Source: Natronohydrobacter sp.
GTDB lineage: Bacteria; Pseudomonadota; Alphaproteobacteria; Rhodobacterales; Rhodobacteraceae
NCBI GenBank assembly: GCA_020832585.1
Contig: JAFIEL010000002.1
Span: forward strand, 26,568-90,567
Direction: 5' to 3'
DNA: 64,000 bases
The notes below the pieces were generated by a model. The model was not told the DNA's origin. It ran no database searches and saw only the letters and a program-made list of their open reading frames with translations. Shown in pieces: positions 8,664 through 16,540 of the stretch (position 1 is the first letter of the stretch; each line of letters begins with the position of its first letter). The position numbers were made by a program, and so were the translations under genes.

Positions 8664-9467
8664 TCAGGTGGTGGCAAGCTCGCCCAGAAACCGCTCATAC
8701 TCGCAATCGGCAATCGGTACGGCGTGTTCCGGTCCGGGATACGTCCCGCGCTCCACATCCTGGCGAAAAGCCTCGAAAGCGCTGATCCGTTTTTGCTGCA
8801 ACCGCTCATACTCCGTCGCGAAATCGGCATATGTCCTGGCGTGACGGGGCTTGTGACCGCGCGTACACCCCAGCACGTCCTCCGCAAACAGATATTGCGC
8901 ATCCGCGCCGGACCCGGCCCCCATACCAAGCATGACAAGCGATGTGCGCCGAGAAATCTCTGCGGCCACCCGGTCCGGCACCACTTCGAGTTCGGCCCCG
9001 AATGCGCCGACGGCTTCAAGCGCCCGCACATGGCGCCAGACCGCGAGGGCCGACTCTGCTGTCTTGCCCACGGCCTTGAACCCACCGGTCCAGGTTGCTT
9101 TCGAGGGGATGAGCCCCACATGGCCGACCACAGGTATGCCATCATCGGCCAGCGCCTTGATCGTGCCGAGCGCTGACGCACAATAAACGCAATCGCCGCC
9201 AGCCTGCATCGCTGCATGTGCTGCGCGCTGATAGTCTTCCATCGTGACCAACTGGCCGTAGAGAAGACCGACCTGCACGAAGCAATCACCCGCTGCATCG
9301 CGCATCTCGGGCGTCCAGAGCGGGCCAATGATCGACAACATGTCGATCCCCGCCTCTGCTGCTGCCGCAGCTTCTTCGACGCTCTCGACATACAGCATCG
9401 TCAGTTGGCGCTTTCCTTTCAGCGCGCGAATATCTGCCACCGTAGGCCGTGTAGATCTGAGGCTCAT
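8664..9467 (-). CDS. PanB-like (ketopantoate hydroxymethyltransferase family) protein, metal ligands altered
   Basis: A 267-residue protein with clear PanB similarity in its second half: GIPVVGHVGLIPS, GGFKAVGKT, GAELEVVP and MGAGSGADAQYLF. Compared with E. coli PanB, the Mg-binding Asp45 (GDS motif) aligns to IGP, Asp84 aligns to a non-acidic residue in VQVGLL, and Glu114 (IEGG) aligns to CASA. The catalytic Glu181 is kept in ELEVVP. It therefore may not make ketopantoate. It sits between lacI-1 and mocE-like genes in a cyclitol cluster, not with panC. Methyl- or hydroxymethyl-group handling after O-demethylation is a possible but unproven role. ATG 9467 follows AAGGAC. Confidence 0.75.
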   Translation of the reverse strand: MSLRSTRPTVADIRALKGKRQLTMLYVESVEEAAAAAEAGIDMLSIIGPLWTPEMRDAAGDCFVQVGLLYGQLVTMEDYQRAAHAAMQAGGDCVYCASALGTIKALADDGIPVVGHVGLIPSKATWTGGFKAVGKTAESALAVWRHVRALEAVGAFGAELEVVPDRVAAEISRRTSLVMLGMGAGSGADAQYLFAEDVLGCTRGHKPRHARTYADFATEYERLQQKRISAFEAFRQDVERGTYPGPEHAVPIADCEYERFLGELATT

Positions 9468-9538
9468 GAATTGTCCTTCGTGTTCAGACGGGCTTTATGT
9501 GCCGCAACAGCGCCGATACGCACAATGCACGCCAGTGT

Positions 9539-9847
9539 TCAGACCTCGATCAGGACACGCCCGGCTTCGGTTTTCACAGGGTAGGTGTTCAGGTTGACGC
9601 AGGCGGGCGCGCGCTTGGCCTCGCCCGTGCGGTAATCAAAGGTCGCGTTATGCTTGGGACATTCGATTTCATAATCCATCACCAGCCCGTCTGCGAGATG
9701 CACCTGTTCATGCGTGCAAAGTCCATCAGTGCAGAAAAACTCGTCATCAGGGCTGCGATAGATCGCGAAGGTTCGACCGTCATGGTCAAAACGGATCAGG
9801 TCTTCACTCTCGATATCATTGGTGGCGCAGGCATCAATCCAGGGCAT
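9539..9847 (-). CDS. Rieske [2Fe-2S] ferredoxin, MocE-like
   Basis: Small 102-residue Rieske protein. The cluster ligands are visible as CTH near residue 43 and CPKH near residue 62, giving the C-x-H and C-x-x-H pair. It would carry electrons to an oxygenase in the cytoplasm. The gene lies 24 bases after a membrane di-iron oxygenase gene (MocD-like), the same pairing as mocD-mocE of rhizobial rhizopine catabolism, where the pair demethylates 3-O-methyl-scyllo-inosamine. No ferredoxin reductase (MocF) gene is visible in the window, so the reductase must come from elsewhere. ATG 9847 is preceded by GAGGAAAG. Confidence 0.85.
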   Translation of the reverse strand: MPWIDACATNDIESEDLIRFDHDGRTFAIYRSPDDEFFCTDGLCTHEQVHLADGLVMDYEIECPKHNATFDYRTGEAKRAPACVNLNTYPVKTEAGRVLIEV

Positions 9848-9871
9848 TTGTCTTTCCTCGCAAATCAGGTG

Positions 9872-10951
9872 TCATTCAGCCGCTGTCCCAAGCGCGGCAT
9901 GGTGGAAATCTTCGCGATAGGGCTTTGCCGTCGCAGGTAGGGCGCGCTTGAGAAAGAAATCCTCGTTCTTCAACTGACGCCGCAAGGCAGGCCACATCTC
10001 TGCGAAAGCTTGCGGAATCGACCGATTGGGTGCCGGCAGATCGTGCTTGATCGCTTCATGCAACTCCGGAAGTCGATGATAGGGCACCATGGGGAACATG
10101 TGGTGTTCGACATGGTAGTTCATGTTCCAGTAGATGAAGCGGCTGATCGGGTTCATATAGACGGTACGCGAATTCAGCCGGTGATCGATCACATTGTCGG
10201 CCAACCCGCCATGCTGCAACAGTCCGGTCATCACATGGTGCCAGGCCCCGTAAAGCCGCGGAAAACCGATCACCATCAACGGCAGGATTGACCCCAGTCC
10301 AATGGCAAGCGCGATAACCGTCGCATAGATCAGAACCCAGATGCGCGCCACCCGAACGACCTTGTATTGCTCAGCGTCAGGGATGTAGGTGGCTTCCTCT
10401 GGATGGATCTTGCCCCCCGCATTGTAAAGCATCCGACCCAACCCATTCCAGGCATCGACCAGCCCGAAGAAATTGGCGATCAGGCGTGCAAATTCCGGCG
10501 GGCGCATGATCGCGATTTCCGGGTCGCGGCCCACAATGATGGTATCGGTATGGTGGCGCGCATGGCTCCAGCGCCAGGTATGGGGATTGCGGATCATGCA
10601 GAAACTGGCAACCTGATAGATGAAATCATTCATCCAGCGCGTCTTGAAAGCTGTGCCGTGGCTGCATTCGTGCCAGCGCGAATCCATCGCCGAGCCGTAA
10701 AGCACCCCATAAGCCAGCCAGAAAGGCAGCGACCAAAGGGATGGCCAAAGCGCGATGCCGACACCCGCAAGACCCAACATCGACCCGAATAGAAGGATCG
10801 TATCGCGAATGGCGGGCCCATCTTCACGACGCATGAGGTCTTTCATCTGCTTGCGGGAAATTTCCGTGTGATACCATTGAGCAGCGGCAAGACCTGTCTC
10901 GACCGCGCATTTCGCATCCGGTCCCAACATCGAGTAATCTCTTCGTGCCAT
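9872..10951 (-). CDS. membrane di-iron oxygenase/desaturase, MocD-like
   Basis: Fatty-acid desaturase/alkane hydroxylase superfamily protein of 359 residues. Three histidine boxes are present: HECSH near residue 94, HARHH near residue 130 and HVEHH near residue 282. Hydrophobic segments around residues 55-90 and 205-235 would anchor it in the inner membrane. Next to a Rieske ferredoxin and inositol genes it best matches MocD, which with MocE (and MocF) removes the O-methyl group from methylated scyllo-inosamine. Fatty acid desaturation is the main alternative. It is the first gene of the minus-strand block, divergent from lacI-2; ATG 10951 follows TTTGGAGGA. Confidence 0.8.
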   Translation of the reverse strand: MARRDYSMLGPDAKCAVETGLAAAQWYHTEISRKQMKDLMRREDGPAIRDTILLFGSMLGLAGVGIALWPSLWSLPFWLAYGVLYGSAMDSRWHECSHGTAFKTRWMNDFIYQVASFCMIRNPHTWRWSHARHHTDTIIVGRDPEIAIMRPPEFARLIANFFGLVDAWNGLGRMLYNAGGKIHPEEATYIPDAEQYKVVRVARIWVLIYATVIALAIGLGSILPLMVIGFPRLYGAWHHVMTGLLQHGGLADNVIDHRLNSRTVYMNPISRFIYWNMNYHVEHHMFPMVPYHRLPELHEAIKHDLPAPNRSIPQAFAEMWPALRRQLKNEDFFLKRALPATAKPYREDFHHAALGTAAE

Positions 10952-11074
10952 TAGATTCCTCCAAACCCGAATCTTGAAATCAGATTATGCGCTTCTTGCT
11001 CATGCACCAGATTTCTCGCTTGAAGAAACCTCAAAACACGTCAAAATCACTGACAGAATTGAGGTGTTTTCATC
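10952..11074. promoter_or_regulatory. divergent promoter region mocD-like / lacI-2
   Basis: This 123-bp intergenic region separates the divergent oxygenase and LacI-2 genes. An inverted pair ACCTCAA (11028-11034) and TTGAGGT (11059-11065), spaced by 24 bases, is the clearest symmetric element and lies just before the lacI-2 start. It may be the LacI-2 operator. No strong -35/-10 pair was identified. Confidence 0.4.
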
Positions 11075-12100
11075 ATGGCGCGCAAACCGACGTTGACGGA
11101 TCTGGCGCAGGCCGCAGGGGTCAGTCTGGCCACAGTCGACCGTGCACTTCATGGGCGGGGTCATGTCTCGGCCCGCACCTTGGCACGGATTCAGGCCGCA
11201 GCTTCACAGACAGGCTTTCATGCGCCTGGGTTCCTGCCTGCAGCCGCGTCACCTGCCCCGGTTCGGCTGGGGTTCGTTCTGCACAAGGGCAATCAGGAAT
11301 TCTATCGCAATCTGACCCTTGCCCTTGAGCGCGCGTGTCATGCGCGCAGCGATTTCGACATCACACCTGAATTCCGCTATGCGGCTTCGCAGGCACCAGA
11401 TGATTTCTGCGCTGAACTGGCTGTCGTCAGCGAGACCTGTGCAGCCTTGGCGACTTCGGCGATCACGCATGCAAAAGTGGCAAAGTTCGGCGCGCGGCTG
11501 ATGCAATGTGACCTGCCGATCTTTGCTCTGCTGAACGACTTTGGCCGCGATGCTCATTTCGGATACTTCGGACTGGACAATTTGCGTGTCGGTCGGATCG
11601 CAGGCTGGATGATGGCGCAACGACTGCAAGCGGGCGGGCGCGCGGCTGTCTTTGTCGGCGGCAACCGCTGGCATGGTCACGCCCTGCGCGAAACCGGATT
11701 TCGGAGCGCATTGCGCGAATATGCACCACAAATGGATGTGCTGGACACATTGGTCAATCTGGAGACCCGGCAAGTGACCTATGAGGCGACACTCAATCTG
11801 CTCGACCGACATCCGGACCTGCGCGGTATCTATGTCGCCGGGGGCGGAATGGAGGGGGCGATTGCCGCCCTCAGAGAAGTGCGCCCGGCGGACAAGGTGG
11901 CGTTGATCGTCAATGAACTGACTTCGGAAAGTCGCGCGGCGCTTGCGGATCGCTATGCAATGTTGGCCATCGCGACCCCTGTCGATACGCTGGCCACGTC
12001 ACTGGTCGAGGCCATGCTGCGCGCAACACAAGACCCGAAGACAGCACCACGCCGCGCCATCGTGTTCGAGCCCGCACTTTGGGTGCCGGAGTCATTTTGA
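11075..12100 (+). CDS. LacI-family transcriptional regulator 2 (paralog)
   Basis: A 341-residue LacI repressor with N-terminal helix-turn-helix TLTDLAQAAGVSLATVDRAL and a sugar-sensing domain. Whole-length similarity to LacI-1 at 7567-8598 is obvious by eye, for example LFALLND/VFSLLND and RQVTYEATLNLLDRHPDL. The duplication probably separated control of the MocD/MocE block from the inositol block. The gene is divergent from the oxygenase operon, the usual place for a local repressor. ATG 11075 follows GAGGTG. Its ligand is presumably a cyclitol. Confidence 0.88.
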   Translation: MARKPTLTDLAQAAGVSLATVDRALHGRGHVSARTLARIQAAASQTGFHAPGFLPAAASPAPVRLGFVLHKGNQEFYRNLTLALERACHARSDFDITPEFRYAASQAPDDFCAELAVVSETCAALATSAITHAKVAKFGARLMQCDLPIFALLNDFGRDAHFGYFGLDNLRVGRIAGWMMAQRLQAGGRAAVFVGGNRWHGHALRETGFRSALREYAPQMDVLDTLVNLETRQVTYEATLNLLDRHPDLRGIYVAGGGMEGAIAALREVRPADKVALIVNELTSESRAALADRYAMLAIATPVDTLATSLVEAMLRATQDPKTAPRRAIVFEPALWVPESF

Positions 12101-12263
12101 CCGGTGCGGACGATACGGCCGCGTCGCTTTGTGGGCTATCCAAGCGGGGGCGAGGCAGATCCGTTATGACATCGATGCCCTGACAACTGGCCTGCAATCC
12201 CGATTCCTTGCCCATGGGATTGGTGATATTGCGGCAAGGCTGGCAGAATGTGCGTATTCGGGT

Positions 12264-13298
12264 TCAGTAGCGGAGCGCCATCTCGGCCAATGACCGCACC
12301 CGGATGTGTTCTGCCTGCCCTGCCGTGCCGAATGCTTCGAATTTCAGGACGCATTGCGCCTGCATCGCCGCCATTGCGGGCTTGAGATATTTGCGTGGAT
12401 CAAATTCCGATGGCGACCCGGCAAAGACCTGACGGATTGCCGCTGTCGCGGCCAGACGCAGATCGGTGTCGATATTCACCTTGCGCACACCGTGTCGGAT
12501 CCCGCGCTGGATCTCCTCGATCGGCACGCCCCAGGTTGGTTTGATGTCGCCGCCGAACTGGTTGATTTTCAAGCAAAGCTCTTCCGGCACACTCGACGAG
12601 CCATGCATCACAAGATGCGTATCCGGCAGGCGCTTGTGAATGGCTTCGATAACATCCATCGCCAGCACATCGCCGTCGGGTTTTCGGGTAAACTTGTAGG
12701 CCCCGTGACTGGTGCCCATCGCGACGGCCAGGGCATCGACACATGTTTGCGCGACGAAACGCTCGGCTTCGTCCGGGTCGGTCAGAAGCTGTTCGTGGCT
12801 CAGCTTTCCGGTCGCGCCATGCCCGTCTTCCTGATCGCCCATTCCGGTTTCCAGCGACCCCAGAACGCCCAGTTCCCCCTCGACCGAAACCCCGGCGGCA
12901 TGGGCCATCCTGACCACCTCGCGTGTGACCGCAACATTATAGGCATAGTCCGCAGGCGTCGTGCCATCTTCGCGCAACGAGCCATCCATCATCACCGAAG
13001 TGAAACCATGCTGGATGGCGGTGGCGCAGGTGCCCAGATTATTGCCGTGATCAAGATGCATGCACAGGGGGATATGCGGATACAGTTCGGTCAGCGCATC
13101 GATGAGCTTTGCCAGAACGATATCATTGGCATAGGCGCGCGCACCCCGGCTGGCCTGCAAGATGACAGGCGATCCGGTGGCATCGGCAGCGGCCATGATG
13201 GCAAGCCCCTGTTCCATGTTCGACATGTTGAAAGCCGGAACCGCATAGCCGTTTTCGGCGGCATGGTCGAGCAATTGGCGCAGGGTGATGCGGGGCAT
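12264..13298 (-). CDS. fba: class II fructose-1,6-bisphosphate aldolase (CbbA/Fba type)
   Basis: Zn-dependent aldolase of 344 residues. The metal and active-site regions are visible as CMHLDHGN near residue 80, [18 protein letters not shown] and [10 protein letters not shown], and the C-terminal part has [13 protein letters not shown]. It condenses glyceraldehyde 3-phosphate with DHAP; class II enzymes of this Calvin-cycle type also make sedoheptulose 1,7-bisphosphate from erythrose 4-phosphate and DHAP. ATG 13298 follows GGAGCCC; the ORF track adds 64 false residues. It lies directly behind FBPase in a two-gene operon divergent from deoR-tpi-rpiB, which points to assimilation of erythrose 4-phosphate rather than housekeeping glycolysis. 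Confidence 0.93.
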   Translation of the reverse strand: MPRITLRQLLDHAAENGYAVPAFNMSNMEQGLAIMAAADATGSPVILQASRGARAYANDIVLAKLIDALTELYPHIPLCMHLDHGNNLGTCATAIQHGFTSVMMDGSLREDGTTPADYAYNVAVTREVVRMAHAAGVSVEGELGVLGSLETGMGDQEDGHGATGKLSHEQLLTDPDEAERFVAQTCVDALAVAMGTSHGAYKFTRKPDGDVLAMDVIEAIHKRLPDTHLVMHGSSSVPEELCLKINQFGGDIKPTWGVPIEEIQRGIRHGVRKVNIDTDLRLAATAAIRQVFAGSPSEFDPRKYLKPAMAAMQAQCVLKFEAFGTAGQAEHIRVRSLAEMALRY

Positions 13299-13300
13299 GA

Positions 13301-14323
13301 TCAGGGCTCCTGATGTCCGGTTTGAGAAAGATAGTCGCCAAGGGTCGCAACTTCCGCGCGTGCCCCGAAATACAGCGGAACGCGCTGATGCGGATGGTCG
13401 GGAATCATATCGAGGATGGGTATCGCCCCGTCCGTTGCGGCACCCCCGGCCTGTTCGATCAGAAACGCGATCGGGCTGGCTTCGTAGCACAGCCGAAGAA
13501 CGCCGTTTTCATATCCGGGACGGCGATCTGCGGGGTAGAAGAAAACCCCGCCTTTGTGCAGGATGCGGTTCAGATCCCCAACCGCTGCCGCAATCCAGCG
13601 CATGTTGAAATCACGCGCCCGAGGCCCCTCGGCCCCATGCAGGAGATCAGCAACATAGCGTTGCAGGCCAACTGGCCAATGACGCTGGTTGGACGCGTTG
13701 AAAGCAATGGTCGCAGAGTCTGGTGCAAGCACCGCACGCGGTATTCCGACATGGAACTGACCCGAGACCGGATCGAGTGTCGCAATGCTGACCCCATCCC
13801 CCAGGCTGAAGCCGAAATCGACCGAATGCCCGAAGGACAGATAGGCGGCGGCGATGGCCTGACGACCGGGCCGCAGGAAGGACTCGCCGCGTGGGAAGAT
13901 GCAGAACAAGGCCCCGAGCGGGGCTCCGATCCCGATACTGCCCGATCCGTCGATGGGGTCCATCGCAATATCAAACAGCCCATCGGGATCCAGCTCGACC
14001 ACGGCATCGGCCTCTTCTGACAGAACCTTGGCGACAGGCAAATCCCGGAACAACGCAAGAAAATGTTGATGTGCGCCAAGATCGAGGGCCTTTTGTGCAT
14101 CGCCAGAGCTGTTTTCCCCGATCCGCGCCGCAGGATCACCGGGCAACCGCCCTTGCGCCAGCCGCCGGGAAAGCGGAATACCTGCCTGTGCGATCCGCAA
14201 AACAAGTTCTGCAAGCGCCAGGGACTGTTGATCCGTGCCTGCGGCTGCTTTCAGAAACTCCTGAAGCGACGGGTCGGTGATCTTCGCGTCCGACCCAAGC
14301 ACAAGACTTGCAACTGCCATCAT
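13301..14323 (-). CDS. fbp: class 1 fructose-1,6-bisphosphatase
   Basis: A 340-residue phosphatase. The metal-binding signature is seen in [27 protein letters not shown], split between a Glu-Glu pair and DPIDGSG, and the substrate-binding [24 protein letters not shown] region is also present. It hydrolyses fructose 1,6-bisphosphate, and homologs paired with CbbA-type aldolase can act on sedoheptulose 1,7-bisphosphate. The start at 14323 is followed by a second ATG. It heads the fbp-fba operon; the divergent deoR gene and its repeats suggest shared control. Confidence 0.92.
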   Translation of the reverse strand: MMAVASLVLGSDAKITDPSLQEFLKAAAGTDQQSLALAELVLRIAQAGIPLSRRLAQGRLPGDPAARIGENSSGDAQKALDLGAHQHFLALFRDLPVAKVLSEEADAVVELDPDGLFDIAMDPIDGSGSIGIGAPLGALFCIFPRGESFLRPGRQAIAAAYLSFGHSVDFGFSLGDGVSIATLDPVSGQFHVGIPRAVLAPDSATIAFNASNQRHWPVGLQRYVADLLHGAEGPRARDFNMRWIAAAVGDLNRILHKGGVFFYPADRRPGYENGVLRLCYEASPIAFLIEQAGGAATDGAIPILDMIPDHPHQRVPLYFGARAEVATLGDYLSQTGHQEP

Positions 14324-14437
14324 GACACCCAGCTTCGCAAGCGGCGGGCGGGCTGCACCATGTCAATCATCGTCCGACTCCTGCGCTGGGTAAGGCATTG
14401 GCCAAAGTTCCGCAGCAATTACTGCACCGCTTTTCAA

Positions 14438-14499
14438 ATCACAATATATAATCTCATTTTAACATTGATAGCGTTATTTTTGTGATATAGGGTGTGATA
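14438..14499. promoter_or_regulatory. DeoR-type operator repeats in the fbp/deoR divergent region
   Basis: TGTGATA occurs twice in direct orientation (14481-14487 and 14493-14499, 12-bp period) and once inverted as ATCACA (14438-14443). The sequence between is AT-rich. The cluster lies just upstream of the deoR ATG and within the divergent promoter of fbp-fba, as expected for binding sites of the local DeoR protein. Confidence 0.5.
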
Positions 14500-14514
14500 G
14501 TGGGGAGGCGCAGC

Positions 14515-15294
14515 ATGAAACGCGAAGAACGGCACCAAGAGATCATGGATCTGCTGGTTGCAGAGGGAGAGGTCGAGCTGGACGCCCTCGCCGTTCATTT
14601 TGCCGTATCGCGCATGACCATTCACCGTGATCTTGACGAGCTGGAAGCGGCGGGGCTGTTGCGCAAGATCAGGGGCGGGGCGACCATTCGTTCCGGAACC
14701 CGGTTCGAAAGCGACTTCCGCTTCCGCGAAAGGCGCGACGCACAGGCCAAGGCCCTGATGGCCCAGACCGCTGCCGACCTGGTGGAGCCGGGGATGACCG
14801 TCATCATCAATGACGGCTCCATGGCGGCGGTCCTTGGTCAGCACCTGGTCAGGAAGCGCCCGCTGACCGTGATCACGAATAACGCAGCGGTCATCGACAT
14901 GCTCCGCAGTGAAGCCGGGATCACCCTGATCGCGCTGGGGGGCGTGTATTCGGTGAAATTCAATGCCTTCTTCGGCAAGGTGACGGAAGACGCCTTGACG
15001 CAATTGCGGGCCGACATTGCCTTCATTTCCTCGCCTGCCGTTTCGGGGCTTGACGTTTTTCACATGGATGACAGCGTGGTCAGATCAAAGCGGGCGATGA
15101 TGATGGCCGCTGCGCATTCTGTGCTGCTGGTCAATCACACGCGCTTTGGTCAGATCGCGCTGCATCGTCTGGCCAGCCTGTCGGAATTTTCCCGGATCAT
15201 CACGGACCGCTGTCCGGGCCCTGATTTTGTCGCGGAATTGTCAGGCAAGGGTCTGGCGTTGACCGTTGCGACAGCCACAGAGGATGACACATGA
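14515..15294 (+). CDS. DeoR/GlpR-family transcriptional regulator
   Basis: A 259-residue repressor. The N-terminal winged helix contains MDLLVAEGEVELDALAVHF and the DeoR signature VSRMTIHRDLDELEAAGLL. The C-terminal DeoRC sensor domain includes INDGSM and NNAAVIDML and binds a sugar phosphate. ATG 14515 follows GGGGAGG; the longer ORF-track start is unlikely. The gene overlaps the next (tpi-like) gene by ATGA, forming deoR-tpi-rpiB. In rhizobial and Brucella erythritol loci a DeoR regulator also precedes the tpi and rpiB paralogs, so a tetrose phosphate is a likely effector. Confidence 0.88.
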   Translation: MKREERHQEIMDLLVAEGEVELDALAVHFAVSRMTIHRDLDELEAAGLLRKIRGGATIRSGTRFESDFRFRERRDAQAKALMAQTAADLVEPGMTVIINDGSMAAVLGQHLVRKRPLTVITNNAAVIDMLRSEAGITLIALGGVYSVKFNAFFGKVTEDALTQLRADIAFISSPAVSGLDVFHMDDSVVRSKRAMMMAAAHSVLLVNHTRFGQIALHRLASLSEFSRIITDRCPGPDFVAELSGKGLALTVATATEDDT

Positions 15295-16064
15295 CGCAAC
15301 CGCATGTCTGGATCGGCACAAGCTGGAAGATGAACAAGACGCTGGCAGAAGCGGAAGAATTCGCACAGCGGCTGGCACAGGCCGATGGCGCGCGTGACAG
15401 GCGCATCCAGCGCTTTGTCATTCCGCCCTTTACCATGCTGCGCGAAGTGCGGAAGAGTCTGGACGCAACCTCGGTGAAGGTCGGCGCGCAGAACATGCAC
15501 TGGGCCGATCACGGCGCCTGGACGGGCGAGGTGTCCCCGGTGATGCTGACCGACTGCGCGCTGCACATGGTCGAACTGGGTCACTCCGAAAGGCGCAGGC
15601 ATTTTGGCGAAACCGACGAAACCGTAGGTCTGAAAACAGCCGCTGCCCTGCGCCATGGGCTGATACCGCTCATCTGCATCGGGGAAACGCTAGCCGAACG
15701 TGAAAGCGGTCGGGCTGCTGACGTGCTGGCACAGCAGGTTCGCGCGGCGCTGTCGTCCATTCCTGAAGTGCTACGATCAGCGCAGATCCTGCTCGCATAT
15801 GAACCTGTTTGGGCTATTGGCGAGGGCGGAATCCCTGCAACATCAGACTATGCGGACGCGCGTCACGCAGAGATCATCGACATCGCCTGTCAGGTTCTGG
15901 GACGACGCATTCCTTGCCTCTATGGGGGCTCGGTCAATGCCCAGAACTGCGCCGAGTTGATCACCTGTCCACATATCGACGGGTTGTTCATCGGGCGCGC
16001 CGCCTGGGCTGTGGAAGGCTATCTTGACATTCTGGACCGCTGTTCGGCGGCACTACAAACCTGA
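15291..16064 (+). CDS. eryH: triosephosphate isomerase paralog, EryH-like
   Basis: TIM-fold isomerase of 257 residues. The catalytic Lys is in GTSWKMNKT, the catalytic His in ELGHSERR, and the catalytic Glu in AYEPVWAIG. The Asn of the housekeeping GNWKMN motif is replaced by Ser, and I recall GTSWKMNKT as characteristic of the erythritol-linked TPI paralogs (EryH / TpiA2 / TpiB). In Brucella EryH is one of three isomerases (EryC, EryH, EryI) that bring tetrulose phosphates to D-erythrose 4-phosphate. It overlaps deoR by ATGA and precedes rpiB. Plain triosephosphate isomerase activity remains an alternative. Confidence 0.85.
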   Translation: MTQPHVWIGTSWKMNKTLAEAEEFAQRLAQADGARDRRIQRFVIPPFTMLREVRKSLDATSVKVGAQNMHWADHGAWTGEVSPVMLTDCALHMVELGHSERRRHFGETDETVGLKTAAALRHGLIPLICIGETLAERESGRAADVLAQQVRAALSSIPEVLRSAQILLAYEPVWAIGEGGIPATSDYADARHAEIIDIACQVLGRRIPCLYGGSVNAQNCAELITCPHIDGLFIGRAAWAVEGYLDILDRCSAALQT

Positions 16065-16077
16065 AAGGACCAACCTG

Positions 16078-16536
16078 ATGAAGATTGCAGTTGCAGGCGA
16101 CAGCGCTGGCGAGGGATTGGCGAAGATGCTCGCCGACCATCTGAAAGCCACCCATGAAGTGGCCGAGATCTCGCGCCAAGCCGATCTGCCCGATGATTTC
16201 TACGCCAACCTGTCCGAGCGCGTGGCCCTTGCGGTCCTGCAGGGGCAGTATGACCGCGCAATACTGGTTTGCGGGACGGGGATCGGGGTGTGCATGTCCG
16301 CGAACAAGGTGCCGGGCATCCGTGCGGCCCAGTGCCATGACACCTATTCCGCCGAACGCGCGGCCCTGTCAAACAATGCGCAAATCATCACCATGGGCGC
16401 GCGAGTGATCGGGGTGGAACTGGCCAAGGCGATTGCCGACGCCTATCTCGCGCAATCCTTCGACCCAGAGGGCCGATCAGCCAGCAATGTCCGCGCCATT
16501 GACGATGTCGACGCAAAATACCGCAATGCGGGATGA
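16078..16536 (+). CDS. eryI: RpiB-family isomerase, EryI-like
   Basis: A 152-residue RpiB/LacAB sugar-phosphate isomerase. It has the N-terminal [11 protein letters not shown], the active-site loop [26 protein letters not shown] with its Cys and nearby His, and [14 protein letters not shown]. The ATG at 16078 is 13 bases after the tpi-like stop and follows AAAGGACCAACCTG; the ORF track adds 18 residues. In erythritol catabolism EryI interconverts D-3-tetrulose 4-phosphate and D-erythrose 4-phosphate. Adjacency to the EryH-like gene supports this over ribose 5-phosphate isomerase. Confidence 0.86.
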   Translation: MKIAVAGDSAGEGLAKMLADHLKATHEVAEISRQADLPDDFYANLSERVALAVLQGQYDRAILVCGTGIGVCMSANKVPGIRAAQCHDTYSAERAALSNNAQIITMGARVIGVELAKAIADAYLAQSFDPEGRSASNVRAIDDVDAKYRNAG

Positions 16537-16540
16537 AAGC

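Noticed and set aside
12126-12293. Short plus-strand coding-like tail (DIDALTTGLQSRFLAHGIGD) after lacI-2
   Set aside because: It looks somewhat protein-like and might be a gene remnant, but I recognise no family, it has no start of its own and it overlaps the end of fba.
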